From positions 291,710 through 355,709 of the forward strand of contig NZ_JAUSTI010000007.1 of the NCBI RefSeq assembly GCF_030812775.1: a stretch of 64,000 nucleotides of DNA, written 5' to 3'. Below, in pieces: positions 46,413 to 55,555 of this stretch; within the stretch, counting starts at the first letter, position 1; the number at the start of each line of letters is the position of its first letter. The stretch is from Paenibacillus tundrae. Lineage in GTDB: Bacteria; Bacillota; Bacilli; Paenibacillales; Paenibacillaceae. Below the pieces are notes generated by a model. It saw only the letters and a program-made list of their open reading frames with translations. It had not been told where the DNA came from and searched no databases. Made by a program: the position numbers and the translations under genes.

Positions 46413-47333
46413 TCACTCAATACCTTGTTTATTCCAAGCCTCCATAGCTAATTCACTATTGATACTCACTGCCGAAAGTGCCCCTAAGGATGCAGCCGCA
46501 ATCGCTTGATGATATTCGGATGCAGCATCGCCGGCGCTGAATACACCTGGAATAGAGGTTCTCGCTCGTTCATCCACAACGACTGTACCCAACTCATTTA
46601 TCTCACATCCTAAGGATTGGGGCAGTTCTGATCCGATAGACAGCTTCGGTGAGAAGAAAATACCTCTGCACTCAATCTGGTTGCCATCTTGCAGAACTAC
46701 GCGCTGCACTATCCCATCCTGCGATTCAATACGTTGAACTGGTGATTCATAGACAGGAACGCCGTGTTGCTGCAATTCCTGACGTTGTTCATCTGTCATT
46801 TCATCTGGACCATTCGTACAGATCGTATATTTACTCGTCCAGCCTGTGATAATCTGGGCTAAGTGTAAGGCTCTTGCTCCATTTACGATTAATACGAGAG
46901 GTTGATCTCTTAACTCCCATCCATCACAATAAGGACATACAAATGCGGTCTTGCCGTATACTTCAGACAATCCATTAAGATCAAGCGGAAGATCCTTCTT
47001 ACCAACTGCAAACAGAAGCTTTTTACCTCGAAGCACTAAACCATCCGAAGTCGTCACTTGAAATGAACCATCGCTTCCTTCCACAGAAGCTGCCGTATCT
47101 TCTACAAATTGCACTGAAGGAAAAGCACTAATCTGTTCTTTGGCAATCCGTCGAAATTCGCTAGGGCTAACTCCCTCCCTCGTCAGAAAATTGTGAGCTT
47201 TTTGCGTAACCCGATTTCTTGCCTGCCCAGCATCAATTACAGCAACACTTCTTCTTGCCCGACCTAATACCAAAGCTGCATTCAGACCCGCAGGTCCTCC
47301 ACCAATAATTATCGCATCCAAAATTTCTTTCAT
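46413..47333 (-). CDS. Thioredoxin-reductase-like FAD/NAD(P) oxidoreductase
   Basis: 306 residues. FAD-binding IIIGGGPAGLNAALVLGRARRSVAVIDAG at the N terminus, redox cysteines 133/136 in CPYCDGWE, and a C-terminal FAD-contact GVFSAGDAASEYHQAIAAASLGALSA. The NADPH site at about 145-155 has NGARAL instead of the usual GGGxSA, so cofactor preference is uncertain. CPYCDGW-type members include disulfide reductases acting on small molecules such as GliT/HlmI as well as unknown relatives. It stands alone, not next to a thioredoxin gene. AAAGGG precedes the ATG. Confidence 0.88.
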   Translation of the reverse strand: MKEILDAIIIGGGPAGLNAALVLGRARRSVAVIDAGQARNRVTQKAHNFLTREGVSPSEFRRIAKEQISAFPSVQFVEDTAASVEGSDGSFQVTTSDGLVLRGKKLLFAVGKKDLPLDLNGLSEVYGKTAFVCPYCDGWELRDQPLVLIVNGARALHLAQIITGWTSKYTICTNGPDEMTDEQRQELQQHGVPVYESPVQRIESQDGIVQRVVLQDGNQIECRGIFFSPKLSIGSELPQSLGCEINELGTVVVDERARTSIPGVFSAGDAASEYHQAIAAASLGALSAVSINSELAMEAWNKQGIE

Positions 47334-47830
47334 ATCAATGCACCCTTTCCAGATATATTATGTCTCTAATTCAATCAAAAAAATAACTGCCTAAGCAGAT
47401 GTTAATCTACTCAATAAAAAGTAGTGATACAACAATCGTTATTTCTTAATTCCTTCCATGTAGACCGAACTTTAGAAAGCTGTGCAGGTAACCGTATGTA
47501 CAGCGATAGATACAATCGCGACATCGATGAACTTATTTTATGGTACAGGATCGATAGTGAACACCTACTTTAACCGAACTATTAAAGACCCCTTATATCC
47601 ATAATATACATTCAATTGATCTTTGGCAAGTTAAATTTTGTAGCACCATCTTAAGATTCCCTCAGTAACACATAAATTAATTTTTCACAATTAAAAAAGC
47701 TCTTGTTTTTAAATTGTTCACAATCAATTGACAGTATTTTTAATACTAAAAAGTTGCTTATTTCACATAGTAAACGGAATGCTATAATAAGTTCACAAGA
47801 TATATAAGTATAGATATAGGACGTGAGTAC
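47334..47830. other. About 500-base AT-rich gap before ctaB
   Basis: No convincing gene. Toward the right end there is a TATAAT (47783-47788) 43 bases before the ctaB start, with weak TTTCAC about 16 bases ahead. Several TTCACA words occur (47677, 47718, 47761, 47791), one in the palindrome ATTGT-TC-ACAAT (47714-47725). They resemble redox-regulator (ResD/Rex) half-sites, but no firm site can be named. Confidence 0.4.
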
Positions 47831-48760
47831 TTGAAAACATTGAATAAAGGGTCTCAACCCAGAATCGAACTAGAGTATAGCTCTATTCCCAAAGTCTTCT
47901 TTGATACCATTAAAGTTGGAATTATCAAGTCCAACCTGATCGCCATGTTTGCAGGTTTAAGCTTGGCTCTGTATGTATTCGATGCTTCATTCTTAGCTAA
48001 TATTGTACCGATCATTCTTTCGGTCATCGGCTCTTCTCTCATTATAGGAGCTGCCGGCGTATTCAACAATTTGTACGATCGTGACATTGACGCCATCATG
48101 GAGCGCACCAGAACACGTCCAACTGTAACTGGACAAGTCAACACTAAGTCTGGACTAATTCTAGGTATTACCATCACCATTATCGGCGGAATACTTCTCT
48201 ACATTGCTTCCCCGTCGGCTGCTGTCTTTGGTATCCTAGGTCTACTGCTCTACGTGTTCCCATACACAATGTGGACAAAACGCACAACGATTTATAACAC
48301 TGAAGTCGGAAGCTTGTCTGGAGCTGTACCTCCGCTGATCGGTTGGGCAGCCATCTCCCCAGAACTTGGTCACTTTGAAATCTGGGCGTTAGTGGTTACG
48401 ATGTTGTTGTGGCAAATGCCTCACTTCTACGGTATTGCGATTCGCAGATTTGATGAATACAAAGCAGCAAATGTTCCAATGCTTCCTGTTGTAAAAGGTA
48501 TCAGACGTACCTACATCCAGACAAATGTGTATCTGGTATTACTGATGGCTTCCAGCTTCTTATTCTGGTCCTTAAGTCCATTGGTTGCGATCGTTGCCTT
48601 CCTTGTAAGCTTGGCATGGTTCATTTTGAGCGTAGCTACTTTTGACAGAAACGAAATGAAGAAATGGTCACACAAAATGTTCATCTTCTCTATTAATCAC
48701 ATTACGATCGTTTTCCTTGTTATCATTGCTTATTCTCTAATTGCTCAATTAATTAAATAA
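47831..48760 (+). CDS. ctaB: Protoheme IX farnesyltransferase (heme O synthase)
   Basis: A UbiA-family membrane prenyltransferase that adds a farnesyl group to heme B to make heme O for cytochrome oxidases. Seen: about nine hydrophobic helices, the first Asp-rich motif NNLYDRDIDAIMERTRTRP and the second motif with RFDEYKAANVPMLPVVKG, and LPHFYGIAIRR. The start is a TTG at 47831 with AGGA upstream. Length 309 aa is normal. Unusually it is alone: no ctaA or ctaC-F genes are adjacent. It is followed by a strong terminator. Confidence 0.95.
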   Translation: MKTLNKGSQPRIELEYSSIPKVFFDTIKVGIIKSNLIAMFAGLSLALYVFDASFLANIVPIILSVIGSSLIIGAAGVFNNLYDRDIDAIMERTRTRPTVTGQVNTKSGLILGITITIIGGILLYIASPSAAVFGILGLLLYVFPYTMWTKRTTIYNTEVGSLSGAVPPLIGWAAISPELGHFEIWALVVTMLLWQMPHFYGIAIRRFDEYKAANVPMLPVVKGIRRTYIQTNVYLVLLMASSFLFWSLSPLVAIVAFLVSLAWFILSVATFDRNEMKKWSHKMFIFSINHITIVFLVIIAYSLIAQLIK

Positions 48761-48777
48761 GAATAGATAGATAAGCA

Positions 48778-48824
48778 AAGAGCCATATCGACCAACTCCA
48801 AACGAGTGATCGATATGGCTTTTA
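48778..48824 (+). terminator. Terminator of ctaB
   Basis: AAGAGCCATATCGA / TCGATATGGCTTTT stem. Confidence 0.9.
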
Positions 48825-48908
48825 TGTGACGATAAGCTAGTCATATTAAATCACTTACTTTAACAAGCCTTCACCTATTGCATTTCAAATTCTGCTTTTC
48901 CTTCTACC

Positions 48909-50678
48909 TTATCCAACCTTAGCAGGTGTTTGTTCACCTTGCCAGAGCAGCTGCATCTCTTCACTTGTTTCAAGTAAATGACTCAAACTGCCTTCTGCTT
49001 CAATGCGTCCATCCTTCATAACAATGATATGATCGGCTCTAGATAAAGCAGCTCTACGATGGGATACCGCAATACACGTTACCTCTCGCTCACTAGCTAA
49101 TCCTTCCCAAACCAATTGTTCTGTTTCCACATCTAGCGCACTGGATAAGTCATCGAAGATAAACAGGTCTGCCTCGGTCATCAGCATACGCGCGGTAGAC
49201 GCCCGTTGAATCTGCCCGCCTGACAACATAACGCCCCGAGGACCCACAGATGTCTCAAGTCCTTCATCGAGATTGTCAATATCCTTCTTCATTACGGCTA
49301 ATCGAATCGCTTTTTCCAGCGATTCATCTACCGATTCTCGTTTACCTTGAACAATATTCTCACGTAACGTATCGCTGAATAAGCGGGGAACCTGCGGTGT
49401 ATATGCTGCTCTTGGGGGCATCAGAAATGTAGCTGGATCTACTTCTTTTCCATTCCAGCGGATCCTCCCCTCCTGTTTCGGCAGGAGACCCAGAAGTGTG
49501 CGTACCAAAGTTGATTTCCCTGATCCAATACGCCCTGTAATAACTAGGAATTGCCCTCTCTGTAAGCGAAACTCAACATTCTGTATCCCGTTCGTGGAAT
49601 CTGGGTACTGGTAACTCAGATTACTCACTTCTAACTCTTGCAGTTCATCTCCTGGACTTCGCTCGATGTCAGTCAGCTCGGGAGGATCTTGATCCAGATA
49701 GATTTCCCGATAATCCATAATTCGGTTTTCTTCACCAGGGCGAAATAATTTCCGCATCCGATCAAAGGACACCTTTAGCCGTTTATGTTGGAATACCATA
49801 TACCCAAACAAGGAAATACTAAAGCCGATGTTGGCAAGATAGGACGTGAAGAGTGCAAAATCACCCACCGTAAACTGCCCTGCTCTCATCTCCGCAGCAC
49901 ACATCAGCAGAATTAAGCCAGTACAGATACTAAGAACGTGTTGATTCAGTGATCTCATCCACTGCTTGAACAGATTATCCCGTAATGCTGCTTGGCGACG
50001 TTGTTCATTCAAGGTATTGAAGCGGGATGAGACATGCTCTTCTGCTTGCCCGAGCTTCAGCGCCTGCACAGCTCCAAATGTCTCAGCAATAAAACTGGTG
50101 ATCCGACCGGTCGATTCACGATTGACCTGAGCATACTTACGAGCCCGATTGCCTGACAGATTATTAAGCACTGTAACGATAACAAGTGGAAGTACAGCAA
50201 CCAACGTAATCTTCCAATTGATATTAGCCATAATGATGATTGAAACGATGGCAAATACCAGCCTACCCCAAAAGTCGACCCAGGACTCTACATACTCAAC
50301 CACTTCATCGACATCATCACGAAACCGACTCATCGCCTCACCCGGTGAAGCCGGAAGATTCCGACCAGGCCAGCGCATAATACCTGCAAGCATATTCGTT
50401 CGTAATATCGCTTGAATGTGATATACATAGGTAATCCAAGCATAAAAAGCAGTAAAGAATGTGCCGATTCTGGCCACTCTAACCAGTGCAAGAAAGATTA
50501 ATGGAACAGCAAGCCACATGTAATCGGTAGATCCGATGGTCACACGGTCAAAAAACCATTGCATACCGATCCCGATGGCAAGCGGAAGGGAATGAAATAT
50601 ACACCATAACAACCCATTGATTATAAATAATACTGATTTGAATCGAAATAAACGACCTATAAATCCTGCGACATTCAA
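48909..50678 (-). CDS. ABC exporter half (permease + ATPase), Walker-B-degenerate partner
   Basis: 589 residues: six-helix exporter domain (about 1-310) and an ATPase domain (about 345-580). Walker [10 protein letters not shown], signature LSGGQIQRA, Walker [13 protein letters not shown] and H-loop AVSHRRAAL. The usual catalytic Glu after Walker B is Asp (FDD), as in the degenerate half of heterodimeric exporters. It overlaps the upstream partner gene by 4 bases. Together they resemble YheI/YheH or TM287/288-type heterodimeric multidrug exporters. No regulator lies alongside; substrate unknown. Confidence 0.92.
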   Translation of the reverse strand: MNVAGFIGRLFRFKSVLFIINGLLWCIFHSLPLAIGIGMQWFFDRVTIGSTDYMWLAVPLIFLALVRVARIGTFFTAFYAWITYVYHIQAILRTNMLAGIMRWPGRNLPASPGEAMSRFRDDVDEVVEYVESWVDFWGRLVFAIVSIIIMANINWKITLVAVLPLVIVTVLNNLSGNRARKYAQVNRESTGRITSFIAETFGAVQALKLGQAEEHVSSRFNTLNEQRRQAALRDNLFKQWMRSLNQHVLSICTGLILLMCAAEMRAGQFTVGDFALFTSYLANIGFSISLFGYMVFQHKRLKVSFDRMRKLFRPGEENRIMDYREIYLDQDPPELTDIERSPGDELQELEVSNLSYQYPDSTNGIQNVEFRLQRGQFLVITGRIGSGKSTLVRTLLGLLPKQEGRIRWNGKEVDPATFLMPPRAAYTPQVPRLFSDTLRENIVQGKRESVDESLEKAIRLAVMKKDIDNLDEGLETSVGPRGVMLSGGQIQRASTARMLMTEADLFIFDDLSSALDVETEQLVWEGLASEREVTCIAVSHRRAALSRADHIIVMKDGRIEAEGSLSHLLETSEEMQLLWQGEQTPAKVG

Positions 50679-52420
50679 GCCAATTCCTCCTCTCTGCCCG
50701 TCATGCGCAATCTTGCATAATGTGAATCAGGATTATTCGCGAGCTCTTCTCTCGCTCCAAATTCGATAATCTCACCATCACTAAGCACCATAATCTGATC
50801 TACTTGATCCAGCGTAGCTAATCGATGTGCGATAATAATGCCTGTGCATTGTTTCATTAGTTCATCAACCGCCTGCTGCAGCAACATCTCTGTGGCAGCA
50901 TCCAGACGTGAAGAGGGTTCATCTAGGATAACTAGACTTGGTTCGGTCAGAAATACACGTGTTAATGCAAATAGCTGCGCTTCTCCAGCCGAAAGCGAAG
51001 AACCGCCTGCTTTCAAGTGAGTGTCTAGTCCTTCCGGTTGTGTATCAATCCATTGACGCAGCCCCAGTCGCTCTGTCGTTTCCATAATCTTGTTTTCTGA
51101 AACTTCCGAGTTAAATAACGTCAAGTTATCCCGTAGCGTACCGTCAAACAACTGCACATCCTGCGTAACCATTCCAACCCGGCGGTATAATGCAGGTAGT
51201 GCTAGCTCCGTGATATCCTGGCCTCCGACCCGGATTACACCCTGATTCAGATTATACAACCGAAGAAGAACACGACTCAGACTGGATTTCCCACTACCCG
51301 TGCGTCCGATAATACCAAGACGTTCGCCAGGCTTAATTTTAAAATTAATATCCCGCAATACAGGCTTATCCTCGTTATAGCTAAAATGCACATGTTCGAA
51401 CTCCAGACCCAGTGCACCTGCAGGAAGTGTATCTCGGTTTCCGTCTTTGATCTCACTGCTCAAGGAGAGCAGTTCTCGTGAGCGAAGCATGCCGGATTTG
51501 GCTTTCTGAAATTCTTGCACCTGATCTCCTAGCATCTCAATTGGATCATTCAACATCTGTGTGTATTGATAAATGAGGAACAACGTTCCTAGACTAATCG
51601 CCCCTTGCATGTAATTGTGAACACCGAGCATGAGTACCGCAGTTACAGCTATGGCAAACAAAATCACCGTTGTATTCCACGGAATAACGCGAAGCATCCA
51701 AGCTCTGCGCCCTTTCAGAAACACGATTCGCATCAATCGATAGAAGCGATTCATCACATAAGGCACATGACCATTTGCTTGCACATCCTCAATCCCAGCA
51801 ATACGCTCCTCAATCATGCCGAACAAGGACGCACTTGCTTCTCGCTCGTTCTTGGATGACTGAACACCCATATTTCGAATGAAGACCATAAACAAAATCG
51901 ATACTAGTGTGAACACCGTCATGACCAGTGCAATCGGTGTATTAATCGTAAACATGAAACCAAGGATTCCAGCAAGAAGTACAAAGCTACCAATAACCTG
52001 CACGATAAACATCGCAAAGAAATTAGAAATGCTCGTGACATCGCCATCCACCCGTTCGATCATCTCTCCAGGCGTTTTCATATTATGGAACCGCATATCA
52101 AGTCCAAGGCAATGCTTAAGCAGATCACCCCTTAGTTGATTCGTTGCCCGCCATGCGACATCATTACCTAAATAACTTACTGCTACGGTTAATAGTTGAT
52201 TGAAGATTGCAATAATCAGAAATAATCCTGCAAGCTGAATGAGACTAGAAACTACGCCGCCACTCGCAGCTGTATCAATAAACCGCTTGATGATCTGCGG
52301 ATTCAGAAGCTGCAATCCTGTCGACGTCAGCAAAATAATTAACAGCAGCACCAGTCTCAATCGGACTGGCTTTAGATACCGCAATAGCCATGACATCGAT
52401 TTTTTCTCTTGTTTGGGCAT
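50675..52420 (-). CDS. ABC exporter half (permease + ATPase), signature-degenerate partner
   Basis: 581 residues: exporter domain with six helices (about 15-310) and ATPase domain. Walker [10 protein letters not shown], signature changed to LSAGEAQLF, Walker [13 protein letters not shown] with the catalytic Glu intact, H-loop IIAHRLATL. This is the mate of the 48909-50678 protein: one has a weak signature, the other a weak Walker B, which together form the single degenerate site of heterodimeric exporters. GGAGG precedes the ATG. The two genes form a translationally coupled operon. Confidence 0.92.
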   Translation of the reverse strand: MPKQEKKSMSWLLRYLKPVRLRLVLLLIILLTSTGLQLLNPQIIKRFIDTAASGGVVSSLIQLAGLFLIIAIFNQLLTVAVSYLGNDVAWRATNQLRGDLLKHCLGLDMRFHNMKTPGEMIERVDGDVTSISNFFAMFIVQVIGSFVLLAGILGFMFTINTPIALVMTVFTLVSILFMVFIRNMGVQSSKNEREASASLFGMIEERIAGIEDVQANGHVPYVMNRFYRLMRIVFLKGRRAWMLRVIPWNTTVILFAIAVTAVLMLGVHNYMQGAISLGTLFLIYQYTQMLNDPIEMLGDQVQEFQKAKSGMLRSRELLSLSSEIKDGNRDTLPAGALGLEFEHVHFSYNEDKPVLRDINFKIKPGERLGIIGRTGSGKSSLSRVLLRLYNLNQGVIRVGGQDITELALPALYRRVGMVTQDVQLFDGTLRDNLTLFNSEVSENKIMETTERLGLRQWIDTQPEGLDTHLKAGGSSLSAGEAQLFALTRVFLTEPSLVILDEPSSRLDAATEMLLQQAVDELMKQCTGIIIAHRLATLDQVDQIMVLSDGEIIEFGAREELANNPDSHYARLRMTGREEELA

Positions 52421-52738
52421 CTTGCCCCACCTCCAACGTACGAATCACTTGGTTAGATAACATCAAATTCATCTTCTTAAACTCTGCTTAACTAAGCCGA
52501 ATCATAAATAATTTCGCTGAACCATACATGAATTCTATGATTGTATTGATGTTGTACCATTTCACATTCTCCTACCTATCATTTATTTTTGTTTCTGAAC
52601 GATTACGACAATTCCAAAACCTAATCAACGCTAAAACTTGACTCTGCATCTCTTCACGAGCCAACACGAACAAACGTATACCTAATTCACATCCTTGATC
52701 GCCCCCTTTCTGATGAAACGTTTGCTTGCAGTGCACGA

Positions 52739-52776
52739 CAAAAAGCCATAGATGAACTAAGTTCATCTATGGCTTC
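52739..52776 (-). terminator. Strong minus-strand terminator with no nearby gene
   Basis: AAGCCATAGATGAAC, loop TAA, GTTCATCTATGGCTT: a perfect 15-base stem followed on the minus strand by TTTTTG. The nearest upstream minus-strand gene ends 400 bases away at 53180, so it may end a longer transcript or an undetected RNA. Confidence 0.75.
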
Positions 52777-52894
52777 TATAACAAGAAGAATACCATTAGA
52801 TTATGTAACGTTACTGGCCTTCTCCTTGACATTCGCACTACGGATGAGCGTCCATGACAGGATGCATAAACAGGACTGCCAGACGCTATCTTTA

Positions 52895-52973
52895 AGAGGT
52901 CATTCAAAAAGTCGATTTTTTTCTAGTTTCATCCCATCTTCTCGGCATGGAAACCCCGTCTTCTTGAACATGT
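52895..52973. repeat. Possible IS-end or dispersed-repeat fragment
   Basis: It starts GAGGTCATTCAAAAAGTC and continues through an AT-rich run to CATGTTC. The minus-strand translation contains HVQEDGVSMPRRWDETRKK, a run I associate with recurring Paenibacillus intergenic repeats. Recognition is from memory and unverified. Confidence 0.35.
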
Positions 52974-53179
52974 ACTCTAACGCAAATGGTTGTGTCATCA
53001 TGCTCATGCGTATTCAGTTATCGATTAGATATCATTGGCATGAACATCATCACTACACCCACCCGTCTCACATATTTGTTGTTTATTGTATTCGCTAATA
53101 GGTCAGTACGTCAAGAACATATTTACTGAATTGTTATTTAATTCATATGATTAATAATGTGAACGTATGCTACGTACGC

Positions 53180-53995
53180 TTAATAGCCTAAGTATGGAAT
53201 ATTTCTAAGGTAGACTTTTATCTTATGCACCTTCCATATTCCTCTGCTGTATAATAGCTCAACATTTCGATCATATACATAATGGGAGTCACCGGTTAAT
53301 GTATTTCCAAGAACATAAGATTGAGACAATGTTGCAGTAGTTCTGCTCGTATAATGAATGCCCGTTTCTGCAGCACCAAATTGCACTCCTTCACCCTGCA
53401 ACTGCTGTCCATCAAGAATAGATTGAATCAATTGCTCCGTAAAATAAGGCTTAAAATACGCCCTTATCTGTTTAATATCTGGCATATTGGACGTTTCATC
53501 TAATTTGGTTAACAGTTCATTCAATCGGGCTTGAGTCAGTTTCTCTGCATCAGGAATTTGAACGGAATCTGGTTGCACGCTAACCATGATATGGTGATTA
53601 TCAAGACTAACAGTTGCCTGCTTGGCTTCCTTGTTCCATTGTAGCTCGGCTCCTAACGTTTGGCTGACAAATCGGAGCGGAACATATGCTGTTGCATGGA
53701 TCAACTCAACGGGTGAATCCATAGATTCAACGTAATCATTAACAATGGCATTTTTGAAATTAACGGCCAGAGCAATTTTTTTATCATTTTTGGTCAAAAG
53801 AATGCTCTTCGAATATGTATCCCATTGTACCTTTGCACCCAGATGCTGTGATACCGCCCGAAGTGGAATGAGAACCCGATTATTCACAATGACCCCAGTA
53901 TGAATCTCCGCTCGGTTCGTTTCCGCTAATCCAGGTACTGCCATTATGCCGAAGAGCACGGATGCAACGCATACGGATACGACCTTCTTAAACAT
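53180..53995 (-). CDS. Secreted protein with copper-amine-oxidase N-terminal (stalk) domain
   Basis: A signal peptide (about 1-24: FKKVVSVCVASVLFGIMAVPGLA) is followed by two stalk-domain repeats: VIVNNRVLIPLRAVSQHLGAKVQWDTYSKSILLTKNDKKIAL and ATAYVPLRFVSQTLGAELQWNKEAKQATVSL. The remainder (about 140-271) is a mixed helix/strand domain ending in TLTGDSHYVYDRNVELLYSRGIWKV, perhaps a nuclear-transport-factor-like fold. Such proteins are cell-surface and abundant in Paenibacillus; function unknown. Start at 53995 is set by AGGAGG six bases upstream; the frame runs 29 codons further without a site. 271 aa. Confidence 0.85.
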   Translation of the reverse strand: MFKKVVSVCVASVLFGIMAVPGLAETNRAEIHTGVIVNNRVLIPLRAVSQHLGAKVQWDTYSKSILLTKNDKKIALAVNFKNAIVNDYVESMDSPVELIHATAYVPLRFVSQTLGAELQWNKEAKQATVSLDNHHIMVSVQPDSVQIPDAEKLTQARLNELLTKLDETSNMPDIKQIRAYFKPYFTEQLIQSILDGQQLQGEGVQFGAAETGIHYTSRTTATLSQSYVLGNTLTGDSHYVYDRNVELLYSRGIWKVHKIKVYLRNIPYLGY

Positions 53996-54145
53996 ATTCA
54001 ACCTCCTAGGTATAGATGATCGTTTTTCACTTTTCTCTATCCTAAGTAACGCTTCATGCCGCATAGAAGTTACTGTAAACACATTTAAAAAAGTTCAGAT
54101 CACTGTAAACAAACCACACATACATTCGTGATGAAATACATTAGT

Positions 54146-55378
54146 TTAAGCATTCTGCTGTACGGCGTGAGCCTCCCGCTCCCTTATGATCAGTCGCTTA
54201 TGGGCAATCCATAAAAAAGGAAGTCCAATCGCCGTGATCAACGCAAGCGGAAGAAATACAGCTATTCCATGTCCTCCGAATTGGCTTAGTAATAAACCAC
54301 CCATAATCGGCGCCATAACATTACCAAAATTGTTAAAGCCAATCGTGCCAAAGTACGTCCCTTTCCATTCTGGCTTCGCAATTCGATCAATCAGCATATC
54401 CATCATCGTAAATAACAACACTTCCCCAATGGTGAATAATACAACACTGACCATCAGTAGAGCTGCGCCACTCGCCATACCGAACAGTAATAAACTTGCG
54501 GCAACCAAAAGGTTACCCCAGATGAGCGGTACAAGCGGCGGTGCATTTCGAAATGCACGTACAATAGGATATTGCACGATTAGCACCGTCACAGCGTTAA
54601 GCGATAACATATAAGAAAACAACTGACTTCCATTATCAAACAATGTACTACGCTCCATGTACTGGGCAAGTGTTGAACTAAAATGTCCATAACCAAGTAC
54701 ACAGAATGTCGTTCCAATCAGTACTGGCAAAAATACACGATCACGTCCAGCCGTAGCCAATGCATCGCGCAAGCGTGGTGCCTTCGCCTTCGAGGGCTGT
54801 GGTAGATTAGCATGTTGAAGCTGGAATTGTACAATTAACACAAGACCATAAGCGATGTATACAAGTCCAGAGATCAGAAATGGAAAAGTCGATTGCGCTG
54901 ACCCCAATTGAAATCCAATGATTGGACCAAATACAACCCCAAGATTAATAGCAGCATACCTCAGATTGAATACGAGCAGTTTGTTCTCTGGTGGGGTAAT
55001 GTCAGATAACAGTGCGCGTGACGTTGGCTCAAAGACAGCGCGACATAACCCATTGAGTGTATTAGCCACAAAGAACACCCATAAATACTCTGCCTCGGAA
55101 AAGATGAAAAAGACCCCTGCCCAGCAAAAAATGGAGACCAGCATAACCACTTTACGACCAATCCGATCTGAGATATAGCCGCCATAGAAGCTCACCATCA
55201 CTCCAGCCAAAGAACTGACAGCGACTGTGAAGCCAGTTTCCGTCGGTGTTGCTCCAAGCACACTCGTCAGATAAATCGATAGAAACGGAATGCTCATCGA
55301 AGTTACCAGACGGCCAAACATCGTTCCAACAATGATTGTCCAAGCTAAAGGGTGAATCTGTCTTAAATGTTGCTTCAT
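54146..55378 (-). CDS. MFS transporter (MdtH/YttB-like)
   Basis: 410 residues with 12 hydrophobic helices. Motif A between helices 2 and 3 is GGYISDRIGRKVVM, and NTLNGLCRAVFEPTSRALLSDITP lies in helix 4, as in MdtH-type DHA1 exporters. It is divergent from an SgrR-like regulator with 130-180 bases between them. In enterobacteria SgrR genes adjoin the sugar-phosphate-stress exporter setA, also MFS, so a sugar or peptide efflux role is suggested but not shown. Confidence 0.9.
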   Translation of the reverse strand: MKQHLRQIHPLAWTIIVGTMFGRLVTSMSIPFLSIYLTSVLGATPTETGFTVAVSSLAGVMVSFYGGYISDRIGRKVVMLVSIFCWAGVFFIFSEAEYLWVFFVANTLNGLCRAVFEPTSRALLSDITPPENKLLVFNLRYAAINLGVVFGPIIGFQLGSAQSTFPFLISGLVYIAYGLVLIVQFQLQHANLPQPSKAKAPRLRDALATAGRDRVFLPVLIGTTFCVLGYGHFSSTLAQYMERSTLFDNGSQLFSYMLSLNAVTVLIVQYPIVRAFRNAPPLVPLIWGNLLVAASLLLFGMASGAALLMVSVVLFTIGEVLLFTMMDMLIDRIAKPEWKGTYFGTIGFNNFGNVMAPIMGGLLLSQFGGHGIAVFLPLALITAIGLPFLWIAHKRLIIREREAHAVQQNA

Positions 55379-55555
55379 TCGTATGTTCTCCTGTTCTTGT
55401 TGTTAATGTCTAGAAGGTCTGCCCTTCGTCTGTTGAATTATGTATAATTGTATAGAACAAAGGGGGAAATAAAAGTGTAAGAAATTAAATAGACATTTCA
55501 CCTTTTATTGAACTCTAATTTGATCAACATCTTTTATAAAGGAGATTATCTTTTC

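Larger units (their letters stand above)
52421..53179. other. About 760-base gap with possible IS-derived remnant
   Basis: No real gene seen. It holds a strong hairpin with a U-run on the minus strand (52739-52776) and, at 52895-52973, a segment resembling frequent Paenibacillus intergenic/IS-end sequence. Left of the hairpin (52477-52738) nothing was recognised. Confidence 0.5.

Noticed and set aside
47651..47857. 68-codon minus-strand frame upstream of ctaB
   Set aside because: It covers the ctaB promoter and start, is AT-driven (Ile/Phe/Leu-rich) and has no initiation site.
52769..53098. 109-codon plus-strand frame in the gap before the stalk-domain gene
   Set aside because: No ribosome-binding site, odd His/Arg/Ser-rich composition and overlap with a hairpin and a suspected repeat.
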